11,674 nt of DNA from an uncultured Eubacteriales bacterium (GCA_905205195.1 CAJLCS010000054.1:1-11674), one strand, 5' to 3'. Positions 5,083 through 11,674 are shown, counted from the first letter of the stretch. Numbers and translations: made by a program. Notes: a model not told the origin generated them from the letters alone.

Positions 5083-7586
5083 TCGATCATATGCAAATCC
5101 GCGGTGCCAGTGTCCACAACCTGAAAAACATCAACGTGGACATTCCGCTGAACAAAATCGTAGCCGTGGCCGGTGTTTCCGGCTCCGGCAAATCCTCGCT
5201 GGCGCTGGGGGTGCTGTATGCGGAAGGCTCCCGCCGCTATCTGGAGGCCCTTTCCACCTACACCCGCCGCCGGATGTCTCAGGCGGCCAAAGCCTGCGTG
5301 GACGAGGTGCTGTACGTCCCCGCCGCGCTGGCGCTCCACCAGCGCCCCGGCGTGCCGGGCATCCGCAGCACCTTCGGCACCGGCACGGAGCTGCTGAACA
5401 GCCTGCGGCTGATGTTCTCCCGGCTGGCCAGCCACCAGTGCCCCAACGGCCACACGGTGCCGCCGTCTCTGCTGGTGGCCGCCGGAAAACCGCTGACCTG
5501 CCCGGAATGCGGCGCCGTCTTCTATGCTCCCTCAGCTGAGGAGCTGGCCTTCAATTCTCAGGGTGCCTGCCCCACCTGCGGCGGCACCGGCACCGTCCGT
5601 ACGGTGGACCCGGCCACGCTGGTGCCGGACGACACGCTGACCATCGACGAAGGCGCCGTGGCCCCGTGGAACAGCCTGATGTGGTCGCTGATGACCGACG
5701 TCTGCCGGGAAATGGGCGTGCGGACCGACGTTCCCTTCCGGAATCTGACCGACCGTGAAAAGGACATTGTGTTCCACGGCCCGGCGGAGAAAAAGCACAT
5801 TTTCTACCATGCGAAAAACTCCAATCAGGCGGGGGAACTGGATTTTACTTACTATAACGCCATTTACACCGTGGAAAACGCCCTGGCCAGGGTCAAGGAT
5901 GAAAAGGGCATGAAGCGGGTGGAAAAGTTCCTGCGGGAGGCGTCCTGCCCCGCCTGCGGCGGCACCCGGCTGTCCGCCGCCGCCCGGGCGCCGAAGCTGC
6001 GGGGGATTTCTCTCGATCAGGCCTGCACCATGTCCCTGTCCGAACTTGTCCGGTGGGTCCGCGGCGTGCCGGACAGCCTGCCGGAGGAAATGCGCCCCAT
6101 GGCCCGGAGCATCTGCGAGGAGCTGGAACACACCGCCGGACGGCTGCTGGAGCTGGGACTGGGCTATCTGACGCTGGACCGGTCCGCTTCCACCCTCTCC
6201 ACCGGCGAGCGCCAGCGGATGCAGCTGGCCCGGGCCGTCCGCAACCGGACCACCGGCGTGCTGTATGTGCTGGACGAGCCGTCCATCGGCCTGCATCCGG
6301 CCAATCTGGTGGGGCTGGCCGGTGTCATGCACGATCTGGTGGCCGACGGCAACTCCGTTGTGCTGGTGGACCACGACACCCGCCTTCTGCAGGAAGCGGA
6401 CTGGGTCGTGGAGCTGGGGCCGGAGGCCGGAGCAGGCGGCGGCCGGATTATCGCCCAGGGCACGGTTCCCGCGCTGGAAGAAAACCCCGCCTCCCAGATC
6501 GGCCCCTTCCTCTCCGGGAAAGCGGAAACGGTGCGCCCCGGCCGGGCCGCATCGGATGACTTGTTTGCCCACGGCGCCATCCGCATGACCACTGCCCAGA
6601 TTCACACGGTCAAACCGCTGGAAATCGTCCTTCCCAAGGGGCGGCTCACCGTGGTCACCGGCGTCTCCGGCTCCGGCAAGACCACCATGGTGCTGGAAAG
6701 TCTGGTCCCGGCGCTGGCCGCCAAAGCGGACGGCCGTCCCCTGCCCGCCCACGTCCGGCAGCTGGAGGCCGACGGCATCGCCCATGTCAAGCTCATCGAC
6801 GCCACCCCCATCGGCATCAACGTCCGCTCCACCGTGGCCACCTATGCCGGGGTCCACGACGAGCTGCGGAAGCTCTTCGCCAGATCCCGGGACGCCAAGG
6901 CCCACGGCTACCGGGCCGGTGATTTTTCCTACAACACCGGCGCGCTGCGCTGCCCCGGCTGCGACGGCACCGGCGTCATCAGTCTGGACGTGCAGTTCCT
7001 GCCGGATGTGGAGATTCCCTGCCCGGACTGCCGCGGCTCCCGCTACGGCCGGGCCGCTTACGACATCCGGCTGACGGGGCAGGACGGCCGGATCTCGTCG
7101 CTGCCGGAGCTGATGGACATGGACGTCCGGGAGGCCATCGCCTTTTTCGGCGAAGGAAGCGCCGTCAGCCAGAAGCTGCTGGTGCTGCGGCAGCTGGGCC
7201 TTGGCTATCTGACACTGGGTGAGGAAACGCCCAGCCTGTCCGGCGGCGAGGCACAGCGGCTGAAGCTGGCCAGCGAAATCGGCAGGACCCAGACCGACTC
7301 GGTGTTCGTCTTTGACGAGCCGTCCATCGGCCTGCATCCGCTGGATGTGCGGGTGCTGCTCCAGGTTTTTCAGTCGCTGCTGGAGCAGGGGGCCACGGTG
7401 ATCGTCATCGAGCACGACCCGGACGTGATCCGCAACGCCGACTATCTGCTGGATATGGGTCCCGGCGGCGGTGAGGACGGCGGCCGCCTTGTGGCGGCGG
7501 GAACGCCGGAGGAAATCCGGGCCAATCCCGCCAGCATCACCGGCCGCTATCTGCCGCCCTTTTCCGGAACGGAGGAACCGCAATGA
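5079..7586 (+). CDS. uvrA2: Short UvrA paralogue lacking the UvrB-binding domain
   Basis: An 835-residue tandem ABC ATPase of the UvrA family (canonical about 940). ATPase half I has Walker A GVSGSGKS (32-39), signature LSTGERQ (Ser374 onward) and DEPSIGLHP. Half II has Walker A GVSGSGKT (528-535), signature LSGGEAQR (Ser721 onward), DEPSIGLHP and the H-loop VIVIEHD. All three zinc modules are present: Cys141/144 with Cys164/167; Cys290/293; Cys625/628 with Cys648/651. Only about 16 residues lie between CPNGH (121-125) and CPECG (141-145), where canonical UvrA carries the roughly 110-residue UvrB-binding domain. This is the UvrA2 / DrrC-like type, linked in other bacteria to drug or DNA-damage tolerance. 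The first signature has Thr375 in place of Gly. The start is fixed by AAAGGAG (5066-5072) and the ATGA overlap with mpg; the longer frame inside mpg is non-homologous. It may act independently of UvrB despite sharing its operon. Confidence 0.93.
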   Translation: MIDHMQIRGASVHNLKNINVDIPLNKIVAVAGVSGSGKSSLALGVLYAEGSRRYLEALSTYTRRRMSQAAKACVDEVLYVPAALALHQRPGVPGIRSTFGTGTELLNSLRLMFSRLASHQCPNGHTVPPSLLVAAGKPLTCPECGAVFYAPSAEELAFNSQGACPTCGGTGTVRTVDPATLVPDDTLTIDEGAVAPWNSLMWSLMTDVCREMGVRTDVPFRNLTDREKDIVFHGPAEKKHIFYHAKNSNQAGELDFTYYNAIYTVENALARVKDEKGMKRVEKFLREASCPACGGTRLSAAARAPKLRGISLDQACTMSLSELVRWVRGVPDSLPEEMRPMARSICEELEHTAGRLLELGLGYLTLDRSASTLSTGERQRMQLARAVRNRTTGVLYVLDEPSIGLHPANLVGLAGVMHDLVADGNSVVLVDHDTRLLQEADWVVELGPEAGAGGGRIIAQGTVPALEENPASQIGPFLSGKAETVRPGRAASDDLFAHGAIRMTTAQIHTVKPLEIVLPKGRLTVVTGVSGSGKTTMVLESLVPALAAKADGRPLPAHVRQLEADGIAHVKLIDATPIGINVRSTVATYAGVHDELRKLFARSRDAKAHGYRAGDFSYNTGALRCPGCDGTGVISLDVQFLPDVEIPCPDCRGSRYGRAAYDIRLTGQDGRISSLPELMDMDVREAIAFFGEGSAVSQKLLVLRQLGLGYLTLGEETPSLSGGEAQRLKLASEIGRTQTDSVFVFDEPSIGLHPLDVRVLLQVFQSLLEQGATVIVIEHDPDVIRNADYLLDMGPGGGEDGGRLVAAGTPEEIRANPASITGRYLPPFSGTEEPQ

Positions 7587-7993
7587 TCCGAGACATCTGC
7601 AAAGACGAAACTTTTCTTGCCCGGAAGGCCGATCCTGCCGGGCCGGAGGACCTGAACACGGCCCGGGACCTACTGGACACGCTGGAGGCCAACCGGGACC
7701 GCTGCGTGGGCATGGCCGCCAACATGATCGGCGTCTGCAAGCGCGTCATTGTCTTTGACAATGACGGCAAGGCCATGGTCATGCTCAATCCCGTCCTGCT
7801 GCGCGGGTCGGGCCCCTACGAAGCGGAGGAAGGATGCCTGTCCCTTTCCGGAACCCGCAAAACCACCCGCTGGACGGTCATCAAGGTCCAGTGGCAGAAC
7901 GAAGCCTTCCAGACCCGGATCAAGACCTTCCGCGGCTGGACCGCCGAGATCATCCAGCATGAACTGGACCATCTGGACGGCATTCTGATCTGA
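7583..7993 (+). CDS. def: Peptide deformylase homologue, divergent motif I
   Basis: A 136-residue member of the peptide deformylase family, which removes the N-formyl group from new proteins using a divalent metal. Motif II EGCLS (83-87, Cys85) and motif III QHELDH (125-130, His126, Glu127, His130) are complete, so the metal site is intact. Motif I, usually GxGxAAxQ, reads GMAANMIG (43-50): Met48 (codon 7724-7726) replaces the glutamine that stabilises the transition state. The protein is also shorter than the usual 150-190 residues and ends ten residues after the HExxH motif, without the C-terminal helix. This short form is familiar from gut Clostridia. It has SD GGAGG (7571-7575) and overlaps the UvrA paralogue by ATGA, making it the last gene of the operon. 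It may be a second, specialised deformylase; the housekeeping copy is presumably elsewhere. Confidence 0.87.
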   Translation: MIRDICKDETFLARKADPAGPEDLNTARDLLDTLEANRDRCVGMAANMIGVCKRVIVFDNDGKAMVMLNPVLLRGSGPYEAEEGCLSLSGTRKTTRWTVIKVQWQNEAFQTRIKTFRGWTAEIIQHELDHLDGILI

Positions 7994-7994
7994 C

Positions 7995-8046
7995 AAAAAG
8001 CCCGATTCTCCCCGCCGCAAGGCATGGAAGATCGGGCTTCTTTTTT
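7995..8046. terminator. Two-way terminator between def and the M16 peptidase gene
   Basis: A 9-bp stem (AAGCCCGAT at 7998-8006 with its complement at 8031-8039) encloses a smaller GCC-GCAA-GGC hairpin (8014-8023). A T run at 8041-8046 follows on the plus strand, and an A5 run at 7995-7999 gives a T run on the minus strand. It starts right after the def stop and ends six bases before the stop of the convergent peptidase gene, so one hairpin serves both. Confidence 0.88.
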
Positions 8047-8052
8047 GCATTC

Positions 8053-10938
8053 TTATGCCTGTCTGATGAAAGCCGTGGCCTCCCGGCTGCCCACGGCGCA
8101 GAACTTGCCGCTGCGTCCGAAATCCCGCAGGATCGGCACCATGGCTTTCAGATCCTCCGGCACGGTGTGGAGCAGCTCCCGGCGAATGGCCGCCAGCGCC
8201 GACGGGGTAATCCCCCGCAGATGCCGGGTGCAGGCCAGCAGGCATTTCTCGTCCGGCCCCAGCAGCGGATCCGTGGCGTTGACGGCGCCGATGATCAGAT
8301 CGTCCAGCGGCGCCCCTTCCTTCAGGTAGGATTCCAGGAAATCCGCCAGGCCGTCATACACCGCCCGTGTTCCCGCCAGATTGGGGACCCGGTACGAATA
8401 GCAGAACAGATCACCGTTGGCCCGGACGTTCATGCCCGTGTCATAGGCGCCGCCCCGGACCCGCACCGCGTTCCATAGATAAGTAAAGCTCATCAGCGAC
8501 GAAAGCACCGCATAGCTGCCGCTGTAGCGGCTGCCCAGGGCGTACAGGTTCTGCCCCAGCGCCGAGAAGCCCACCTCCGCCGGAATTTCAATGGCACAGG
8601 GAGCCGTATCGAAGCCGTCGCAGGGGTCGCAGTCGCCGGCCCTCCCGGCAGGCAGCGCTCCGATCAGCGCTTCCAGCGCGCCCTCCGCCGGATTTCCGCC
8701 GTAACCGGCGAACAGCCGACCGGCGGTCATAGCCCTGGCCGCCAGCGATGCCAGACGTTCGCACCAGCGGGCGCCGTTTTCTTCAAACGCCGCCGCAAAC
8801 CCGGCGTACCACCGGACGAAGCTCTCACCCTCCAGCAGCTCCTTCATGGCCCCCTCCCGGCTGAAGGGAGAAAGGGCCTTGGTAATGGCAAAAACGTGGC
8901 CGCTGCCGATGAGGGCCTGCTTGAGATAGTAGTCGGTCTGCCGGACGATTCCCCCGATCCGGTCGGCTTCGTCATAGCAGCCGGTACACAGCAGCTCCCG
9001 CAGCAGCACCATGGCCACCGGAACGTTTTCCTCCAGCATTCCGGCCGCAATCCGCAGATAGGGCTTGCAGTGGGTCCGGTCCCCCGGCTTTGCCAGCAGC
9101 TCCACCCCGGCCTGCAGCGACCCCATGGTCGCCTTGATCCGGGTTTGCAGCACGTCGGCGGGAGTGGATGCTGTCCGCAGCTTGCCGAAGCAGGACCCCA
9201 GCACATCCAGCAGCCGCAGCTCCTCCGTGCCGAAGTCCGACACGTCGAAAAACAGATTCAGATAGACAATGCCGTTGGTGGCGGCATCCACCTGCAAAAT
9301 GTCCGTCTCCCCCGCCTTCCGGCACGTCGTTTGGATGCCGGGCACCGTTTCCGGCACGTCCTTCAGGTCCAGATGGGGCAGCGTTTTCCGCGCTTCCGCA
9401 CTGTCCGGCGTCTGCTGCCACTGCTGCATGGCCGCAAAGGCAGCCTGTTCCTGCCGTCTCCGATCCTCGTCCCAGCCCGCCGTCGCAGCCGCCACCCGGG
9501 CAGCCTCCTGACGGGCGTCCTCCTCCCCTTTCGTCTCCGACGGGAGGACATACAGGTAGCATTTGTCCGCCCCGTCGCCCAGCAGCTCCGTCAGAAGCGT
9601 CTCAAAGTAGGGCGTCTCCAGCTTCCGGCGGAGGGCGTCGAACAGCCCGGCGTTTTCCACATGGAGCAGCGGGTCGTCGCCGTAAAGCCAGCCGTCCAGC
9701 GTTTTCAGCGCCAGCTCCACGCCGTAAGGCTCGCTGATTTCCCGGTTGGAGAAGGCCATCCGTTCCAGGCAGGCCGACAGCTCCGCCCGGTTCAACCCTT
9801 CTGCGGCCATTTTCTGCACCGTCTCCGGTAGAAAGGCCCGAATTTCCGCGAACTTCGCCGGGTCCGTGTTGCGGATCACCAGCAGCGCCGCAGGCTGGAA
9901 CACGCCGTCCTGAATCTCCAGCGTCACGTCCTGGGCCAGCCCCCGCGCCAGAAACGCCCGCTTCAGCGGCGCTTCATTGGAGCCGGTCAGGTAACGGGCC
10001 AGAATCTTGGCGGCGTAGATTTTCTCCGCCTCCTCGTGGGAGCAGAGAATTTTGGACACCGTCATGTGGGCCAGATTCTTCTCCCCCGGCTGGGCCTGAT
10101 AAAACACCGTCTTTTCGCCGGTTGTCGGCGTCTGCACCCGGAAATCAAAATCCGCGGGACGGCTTTCGTAATGGGACAGGTAATGATCGTCGATGTACGC
10201 CAGCGCCGCGTCCACGTCCATCCGGCCGTCCAGAAACAGGCAGGCGTTGGACGGGTGGTAAAACCGCCGATGGGCCGCCAGAAACTGCTCGTAGCACAGC
10301 TCCGGAATATGGGCCGGGTCACCGCCGCTGACATAGCCGTAGCAGGTATCCGGGAACAGCAGCCGGGACGTCTCCGCCTCCATCAGGGTGTCCACATCGG
10401 CGAAGGCACCCTTCATTTCGCTGAGCACCACGCCGTTGCAGGTGACGCCGTTCTCCCCGTCGAACTCGTAATGCCAGCCCTCCTGCATGAAAATCTCCGA
10501 CTTTTCATAGATGCGGGGCTGAAACACCGCGTCCAGATACACGGACATCAGATGAAACAGGTCCGTCTCATTCCGGCTGGACACGGGGAACACCGTCTTG
10601 TCCGGAAAGGTCATGGCGTTGAGGAAGGTCTGCATGGAGCCTTGCAGCAGGGAAACAAACGGCTCTTTGACCGGGTAATGCCGGGAGCCGTTGAGCACGC
10701 TGTGCTCCAGAATGTGAAAAACGCCGGTGTCGTTTTCCGGCAGCGTCCGGAAGGCAACGGAGAAGGTCTTATTCTCATCCGGCCGGTCGAAGTACAGCAG
10801 CGACGCGCCGGTTTTTTCGTGGCGCAGCGTGTAAGAATCCCCGTTCCGGGAATCGACGTGCTGCTTTTTCACCAGCCGGAACCCGCTGCACAGGTCGCCG
10901 GGCCGGGCCGCAGCCAGTCTGACGGTTACCGCTTCCAT
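8053..10938 (-). CDS. M16C (PreP/insulinase-type) zinc metallopeptidase
   Basis: A 961-residue clamshell peptidase of family M16, subfamily C, whose members degrade oligopeptides up to a few tens of residues inside a closed chamber. The inverted zinc motif is HILEH (His75, Glu78, His79), followed by SVLNGS as in PreP/Cym1 proteins. The distal zinc ligand is Glu174 in LSEMKGAF. The substrate-binding Arg-Tyr pair of the C-terminal half is seen in RGGAY (Arg828, Tyr832). The length matches the PreP type (two fused halves, about 950-1000). There is no signal peptide or membrane segment, so it should be cytoplasmic. The ATG lies 10 bases after the stop of the reductase gene. Its SD is weak (AAGTGAG, overlapping that stop), suggesting translational coupling. 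Likely role is peptide turnover; the exact substrates cannot be read from sequence. Confidence 0.94.
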   Translation of the reverse strand: MEAVTVRLAAARPGDLCSGFRLVKKQHVDSRNGDSYTLRHEKTGASLLYFDRPDENKTFSVAFRTLPENDTGVFHILEHSVLNGSRHYPVKEPFVSLLQGSMQTFLNAMTFPDKTVFPVSSRNETDLFHLMSVYLDAVFQPRIYEKSEIFMQEGWHYEFDGENGVTCNGVVLSEMKGAFADVDTLMEAETSRLLFPDTCYGYVSGGDPAHIPELCYEQFLAAHRRFYHPSNACLFLDGRMDVDAALAYIDDHYLSHYESRPADFDFRVQTPTTGEKTVFYQAQPGEKNLAHMTVSKILCSHEEAEKIYAAKILARYLTGSNEAPLKRAFLARGLAQDVTLEIQDGVFQPAALLVIRNTDPAKFAEIRAFLPETVQKMAAEGLNRAELSACLERMAFSNREISEPYGVELALKTLDGWLYGDDPLLHVENAGLFDALRRKLETPYFETLLTELLGDGADKCYLYVLPSETKGEEDARQEAARVAAATAGWDEDRRRQEQAAFAAMQQWQQTPDSAEARKTLPHLDLKDVPETVPGIQTTCRKAGETDILQVDAATNGIVYLNLFFDVSDFGTEELRLLDVLGSCFGKLRTASTPADVLQTRIKATMGSLQAGVELLAKPGDRTHCKPYLRIAAGMLEENVPVAMVLLRELLCTGCYDEADRIGGIVRQTDYYLKQALIGSGHVFAITKALSPFSREGAMKELLEGESFVRWYAGFAAAFEENGARWCERLASLAARAMTAGRLFAGYGGNPAEGALEALIGALPAGRAGDCDPCDGFDTAPCAIEIPAEVGFSALGQNLYALGSRYSGSYAVLSSLMSFTYLWNAVRVRGGAYDTGMNVRANGDLFCYSYRVPNLAGTRAVYDGLADFLESYLKEGAPLDDLIIGAVNATDPLLGPDEKCLLACTRHLRGITPSALAAIRRELLHTVPEDLKAMVPILRDFGRSGKFCAVGSREATAFIRQA

Positions 10939-10948
10939 ATTGTTTTTC

Positions 10949-11149
10949 TCACTTTTCTTTATAATACAGGCGGCAGTGGCAGTAGCCCTCGAAATTGGGG
11001 TCCTGAATCTGGGCCTTGAATTCCTCGCAGATGCACTTGTATTCGGGCTTCCGCTCCAGCCGGCAGGGACAGTAGCCGCCCGTGCGCTTCAGCCCTTCCT
11101 TGACCAGCGCCACCAGCTCCCGGTCTTCATTGAGTCGTACTTTTGACAT
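10949..11149 (-). CDS. Single-chain ferredoxin-thioredoxin reductase catalytic subunit
   Basis: A 66-residue protein with the complete six-cysteine pattern of the ferredoxin-thioredoxin reductase catalytic chain: CPC (Cys27, Cys29), CIC (Cys39, Cys41) and CHC (Cys57, Cys59). By comparison with the cyanobacterial and plant enzyme, Cys27, 39, 41 and 57 should bind a 4Fe-4S cluster, while Cys29 and Cys59 form the redox-active disulfide that passes ferredoxin electrons to thioredoxin. It is much shorter than the plant chain. No variable (alpha) subunit is in the window, as is usual for the anaerobe type. The start has GGAGAGGAG (11164-11156, minus) six bases upstream. It leads a two-gene operon with the M16C peptidase and has a good promoter. 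The thioredoxin target is unknown; the reason for pairing with a peptidase is not evident. Confidence 0.87.
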   Translation of the reverse strand: MSKVRLNEDRELVALVKEGLKRTGGYCPCRLERKPEYKCICEEFKAQIQDPNFEGYCHCRLYYKEK

Positions 11150-11164
11150 GGTTCGCTCCTCTCC

Positions 11165-11189
11165 GCGAAAGCGGCCAGACCGCCTTCGC
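11165..11189 (-). promoter_or_regulatory. Leader hairpin next to the reductase ribosome site
   Basis: On the minus strand a 10-bp stem with one G-T wobble (11189-11180 with 11174-11165, loop TCTGG) ends directly beside the SD at 11164-11156. No T run follows, so it is not a terminator. It could protect the leader RNA or affect ribosome access. It bears no resemblance to a riboswitch that I know. Confidence 0.4.
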
Positions 11190-11203
11190 TTCGGTTTTTG
11201 TCT

Positions 11204-11232
11204 ATTTTACCGCATCCGGGGCGAAAATGCAA
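11204..11232 (-). promoter_or_regulatory. Sigma-A-type promoter of the reductase-peptidase operon
   Basis: TTGCAT (11232 to 11227, minus) and TAAAAT (11209 to 11204) are separated by exactly 17 bases. The start site would be near 11197, giving a leader of about 48 bases containing the hairpin at 11165-11189. The upstream flank is insulated by a leftward terminator at 11266-11311. Confidence 0.55.
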
Positions 11233-11265
11233 TTGCCGCGTTGGAAGTGGGAAGGACGGCAACGC

Positions 11266-11311
11266 AAAAAGGCCGCGTTCTCCTCCCGCAATGCCGGGAA
11301 AAGAACGCGGC
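11266..11311 (-). terminator. Leftward intrinsic terminator
   Basis: A 10-bp perfect stem (GCCGCGTTCT at 11272-11281 with its complement at 11302-11311) encloses an inner 5-bp stem (TCCCG/CGGGA, 11284-11299). On the minus strand it is followed by C and a T5 run (11270-11266); on the plus strand by the weaker TCATTTTAA. It would end leftward transcripts entering from the right edge, 70 bases after the stop of the reading frame at 11382 and before the reductase promoter. Confidence 0.72.
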
Positions 11312-11332
11312 TCATTTTAATCGCGCCATTTG

Positions 11333-11349
11333 TGCAGGCCGCGCCTGCA
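11333..11349. repeat. Short perfect hairpin
   Basis: TGCAGGC (11333-11339) and GCCTGCA (11343-11349) form a 7-bp stem over a 3-base loop. It lies between the stop at 11382 and the terminator at 11266-11311. There is no T run. Function unknown. Confidence 0.4.
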
Positions 11350-11381
11350 GAATTTCAATGACCATTGTGGGCGTATTGGTA

Positions 11382-11672
11382 TTAACCTTGCTTCTCTAAG
11401 TACTGTAGCAGCTGCACGGTCGCCTTGCTTCGCCCCTGAACACTTTTGAGACCGTTTTCTTTAAGTTCCTTTAGCGGATACATCCCAGCAGGATATTTTT
11501 CGGTCAACTTCAGCTTCATATAGCGGGCAGAGGAAAACGAAAGTTTTACCGCAAAAAGCGCTGGATATAAAATGAAACCTCCAAAACCCGAAGGTTTCAG
11601 AGGCTTGGTAGCTGCTAGCCGGATTCGAACTGGCCTCCCGTTTTCCGCCGGGCAGGTCCGGCGGAAGCCTTT
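11382..11672 (-). other. Unexplained leftward open frame, possibly a gene remnant
   Basis: A frame with no stop runs from the right window edge to TAA at 11382-11384, 96 codons. The last 45 codons, from an internal ATG at 11519, look protein-like and less GC-rich than the rest of the window: MKLKLTEKYPAGMYPLKELK, then a basic stretch and TVQLLQYLEKQG. There is no SD before that ATG, so an independent small gene is doubtful. The upstream half of the frame crosses the tRNA-like segment and its terminator, so it is probably open by chance. I do not recognise the family. It could be the degraded 3' end of a gene from an inserted element or a truncated helical protein; a leftward terminator 70 bases beyond supports past transcription. 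Confidence 0.33.
11565..11605 (-). terminator. Terminator behind the tRNA-like 3' end
   Basis: Minus strand: an outer stem of seven pairs (about 11606-11600 with 11581-11575, one G-T wobble), a TG/TG internal loop, and an inner stem AAACC/GGTTT over a TTCG tetraloop (11597-11584). It is followed by TTTCATTTTATAT. The structure begins immediately at the CCA-like end, as intrinsic terminators commonly do after tRNA genes. The T tract is interrupted. Confidence 0.5.
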
Positions 11673-11674
11673 CG
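11606..11674 (-). tRNA. tRNA-like 3' end, truncated by the window edge (identity unresolved)
   Basis: Minus strand: a T-loop TTCGAAT (11629-11623) is flanked by GCCAG and CCGGC, a T-stem with one A-C mismatch. Then come eight bases (TAGCAGCT, 11617-11610) that could be the 3' acceptor strand, A at 11609, and CCA at 11608-11606. A terminator follows at once. An 8-plus-5 layout is typical of selenocysteine tRNA, but the expected G before CCA is absent. Upstream, a 9-bp hairpin (11643-11666) or an alternative stem with loop GCGGAAAA could be a long variable arm; no anticodon loop is visible. It could be a tRNA with a long variable arm, a pseudo-tRNA, an attachment-site remnant, or chance inside a coding frame. 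Confidence 0.3.

Noticed and set aside
5532..7583. 683-codon minus-strand open frame opposite the UvrA paralogue
   Set aside because: Same kind of antisense shadow, with no motifs, and the sense strand has complete ABC and zinc motifs.
11572..11674. Plus-strand open frame at the right edge (starts MKPPKPEGFRGL)
   Set aside because: Its RIRTG-type stretch is what results from translating the opposite strand of a tRNA T-arm, so it is probably antisense to the tRNA-like segment.
11606..11674. Firm call as selenocysteine tRNA
   Set aside because: The 8-plus-5 arm count fits, but the base before CCA is A instead of G, the T-stem has a mismatch, and neither the anticodon nor the 5' half is in the window.

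Overview
The window is GC-rich (by eye above 60 percent), gene-dense DNA with strong Shine-Dalgarno (SD) sites, intrinsic terminators and many 4-base gene overlaps. Together with a single-chain ferredoxin-thioredoxin reductase, an M16C peptidase and a clostridial-type short deformylase, this suggests an anaerobic Clostridia, most likely a gut Oscillospiraceae-type organism. That assignment is inference; there is no rRNA or marker gene to fix it.

Left part (1-1850): the last 113 codons of a canonical uvrA with its terminator. Next is a 150-base non-coding element in which small hairpins alternate with an AGTGATATT / AATATCACT motif. Then comes a leftward sensor-kinase-like gene whose H-box carries lysine where the phospho-accepting histidine should be. 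A 145-base divergent region separates it from the next operon.

Centre (1848-8050): one rightward operon, radC - uvrB - mpg - uvrA paralogue - def-like. The genes are separated by 13 and 3 bases and then by two ATGA overlaps, and the run ends in a two-way terminator. It joins nucleotide excision repair (UvrB, beside the canonical uvrA), base excision of alkylated purines (Mpg), a short UvrA lacking the UvrB-binding domain, and a divergent peptide deformylase homologue. It reads as a DNA-repair locus with one translation-linked passenger.

Right part (8053-11250): a leftward two-gene operon with a clear promoter, encoding a 66-residue ferredoxin-thioredoxin reductase catalytic protein and a 961-residue M16C zinc peptidase.

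Right edge (11250-11674): non-standard, more AT-rich DNA with a leftward terminator, a 7-bp palindromic hairpin, a short leftward reading frame without a ribosome site, and a tRNA-like 3' end (T-arm, CCA) with its own terminator, cut by the window edge. The most noteworthy signals are the hairpin element at 421-572, the altered catalytic residues in the kinase and deformylase, the UvrB-domain-less UvrA in a repair operon, and the unresolved tRNA-like edge.
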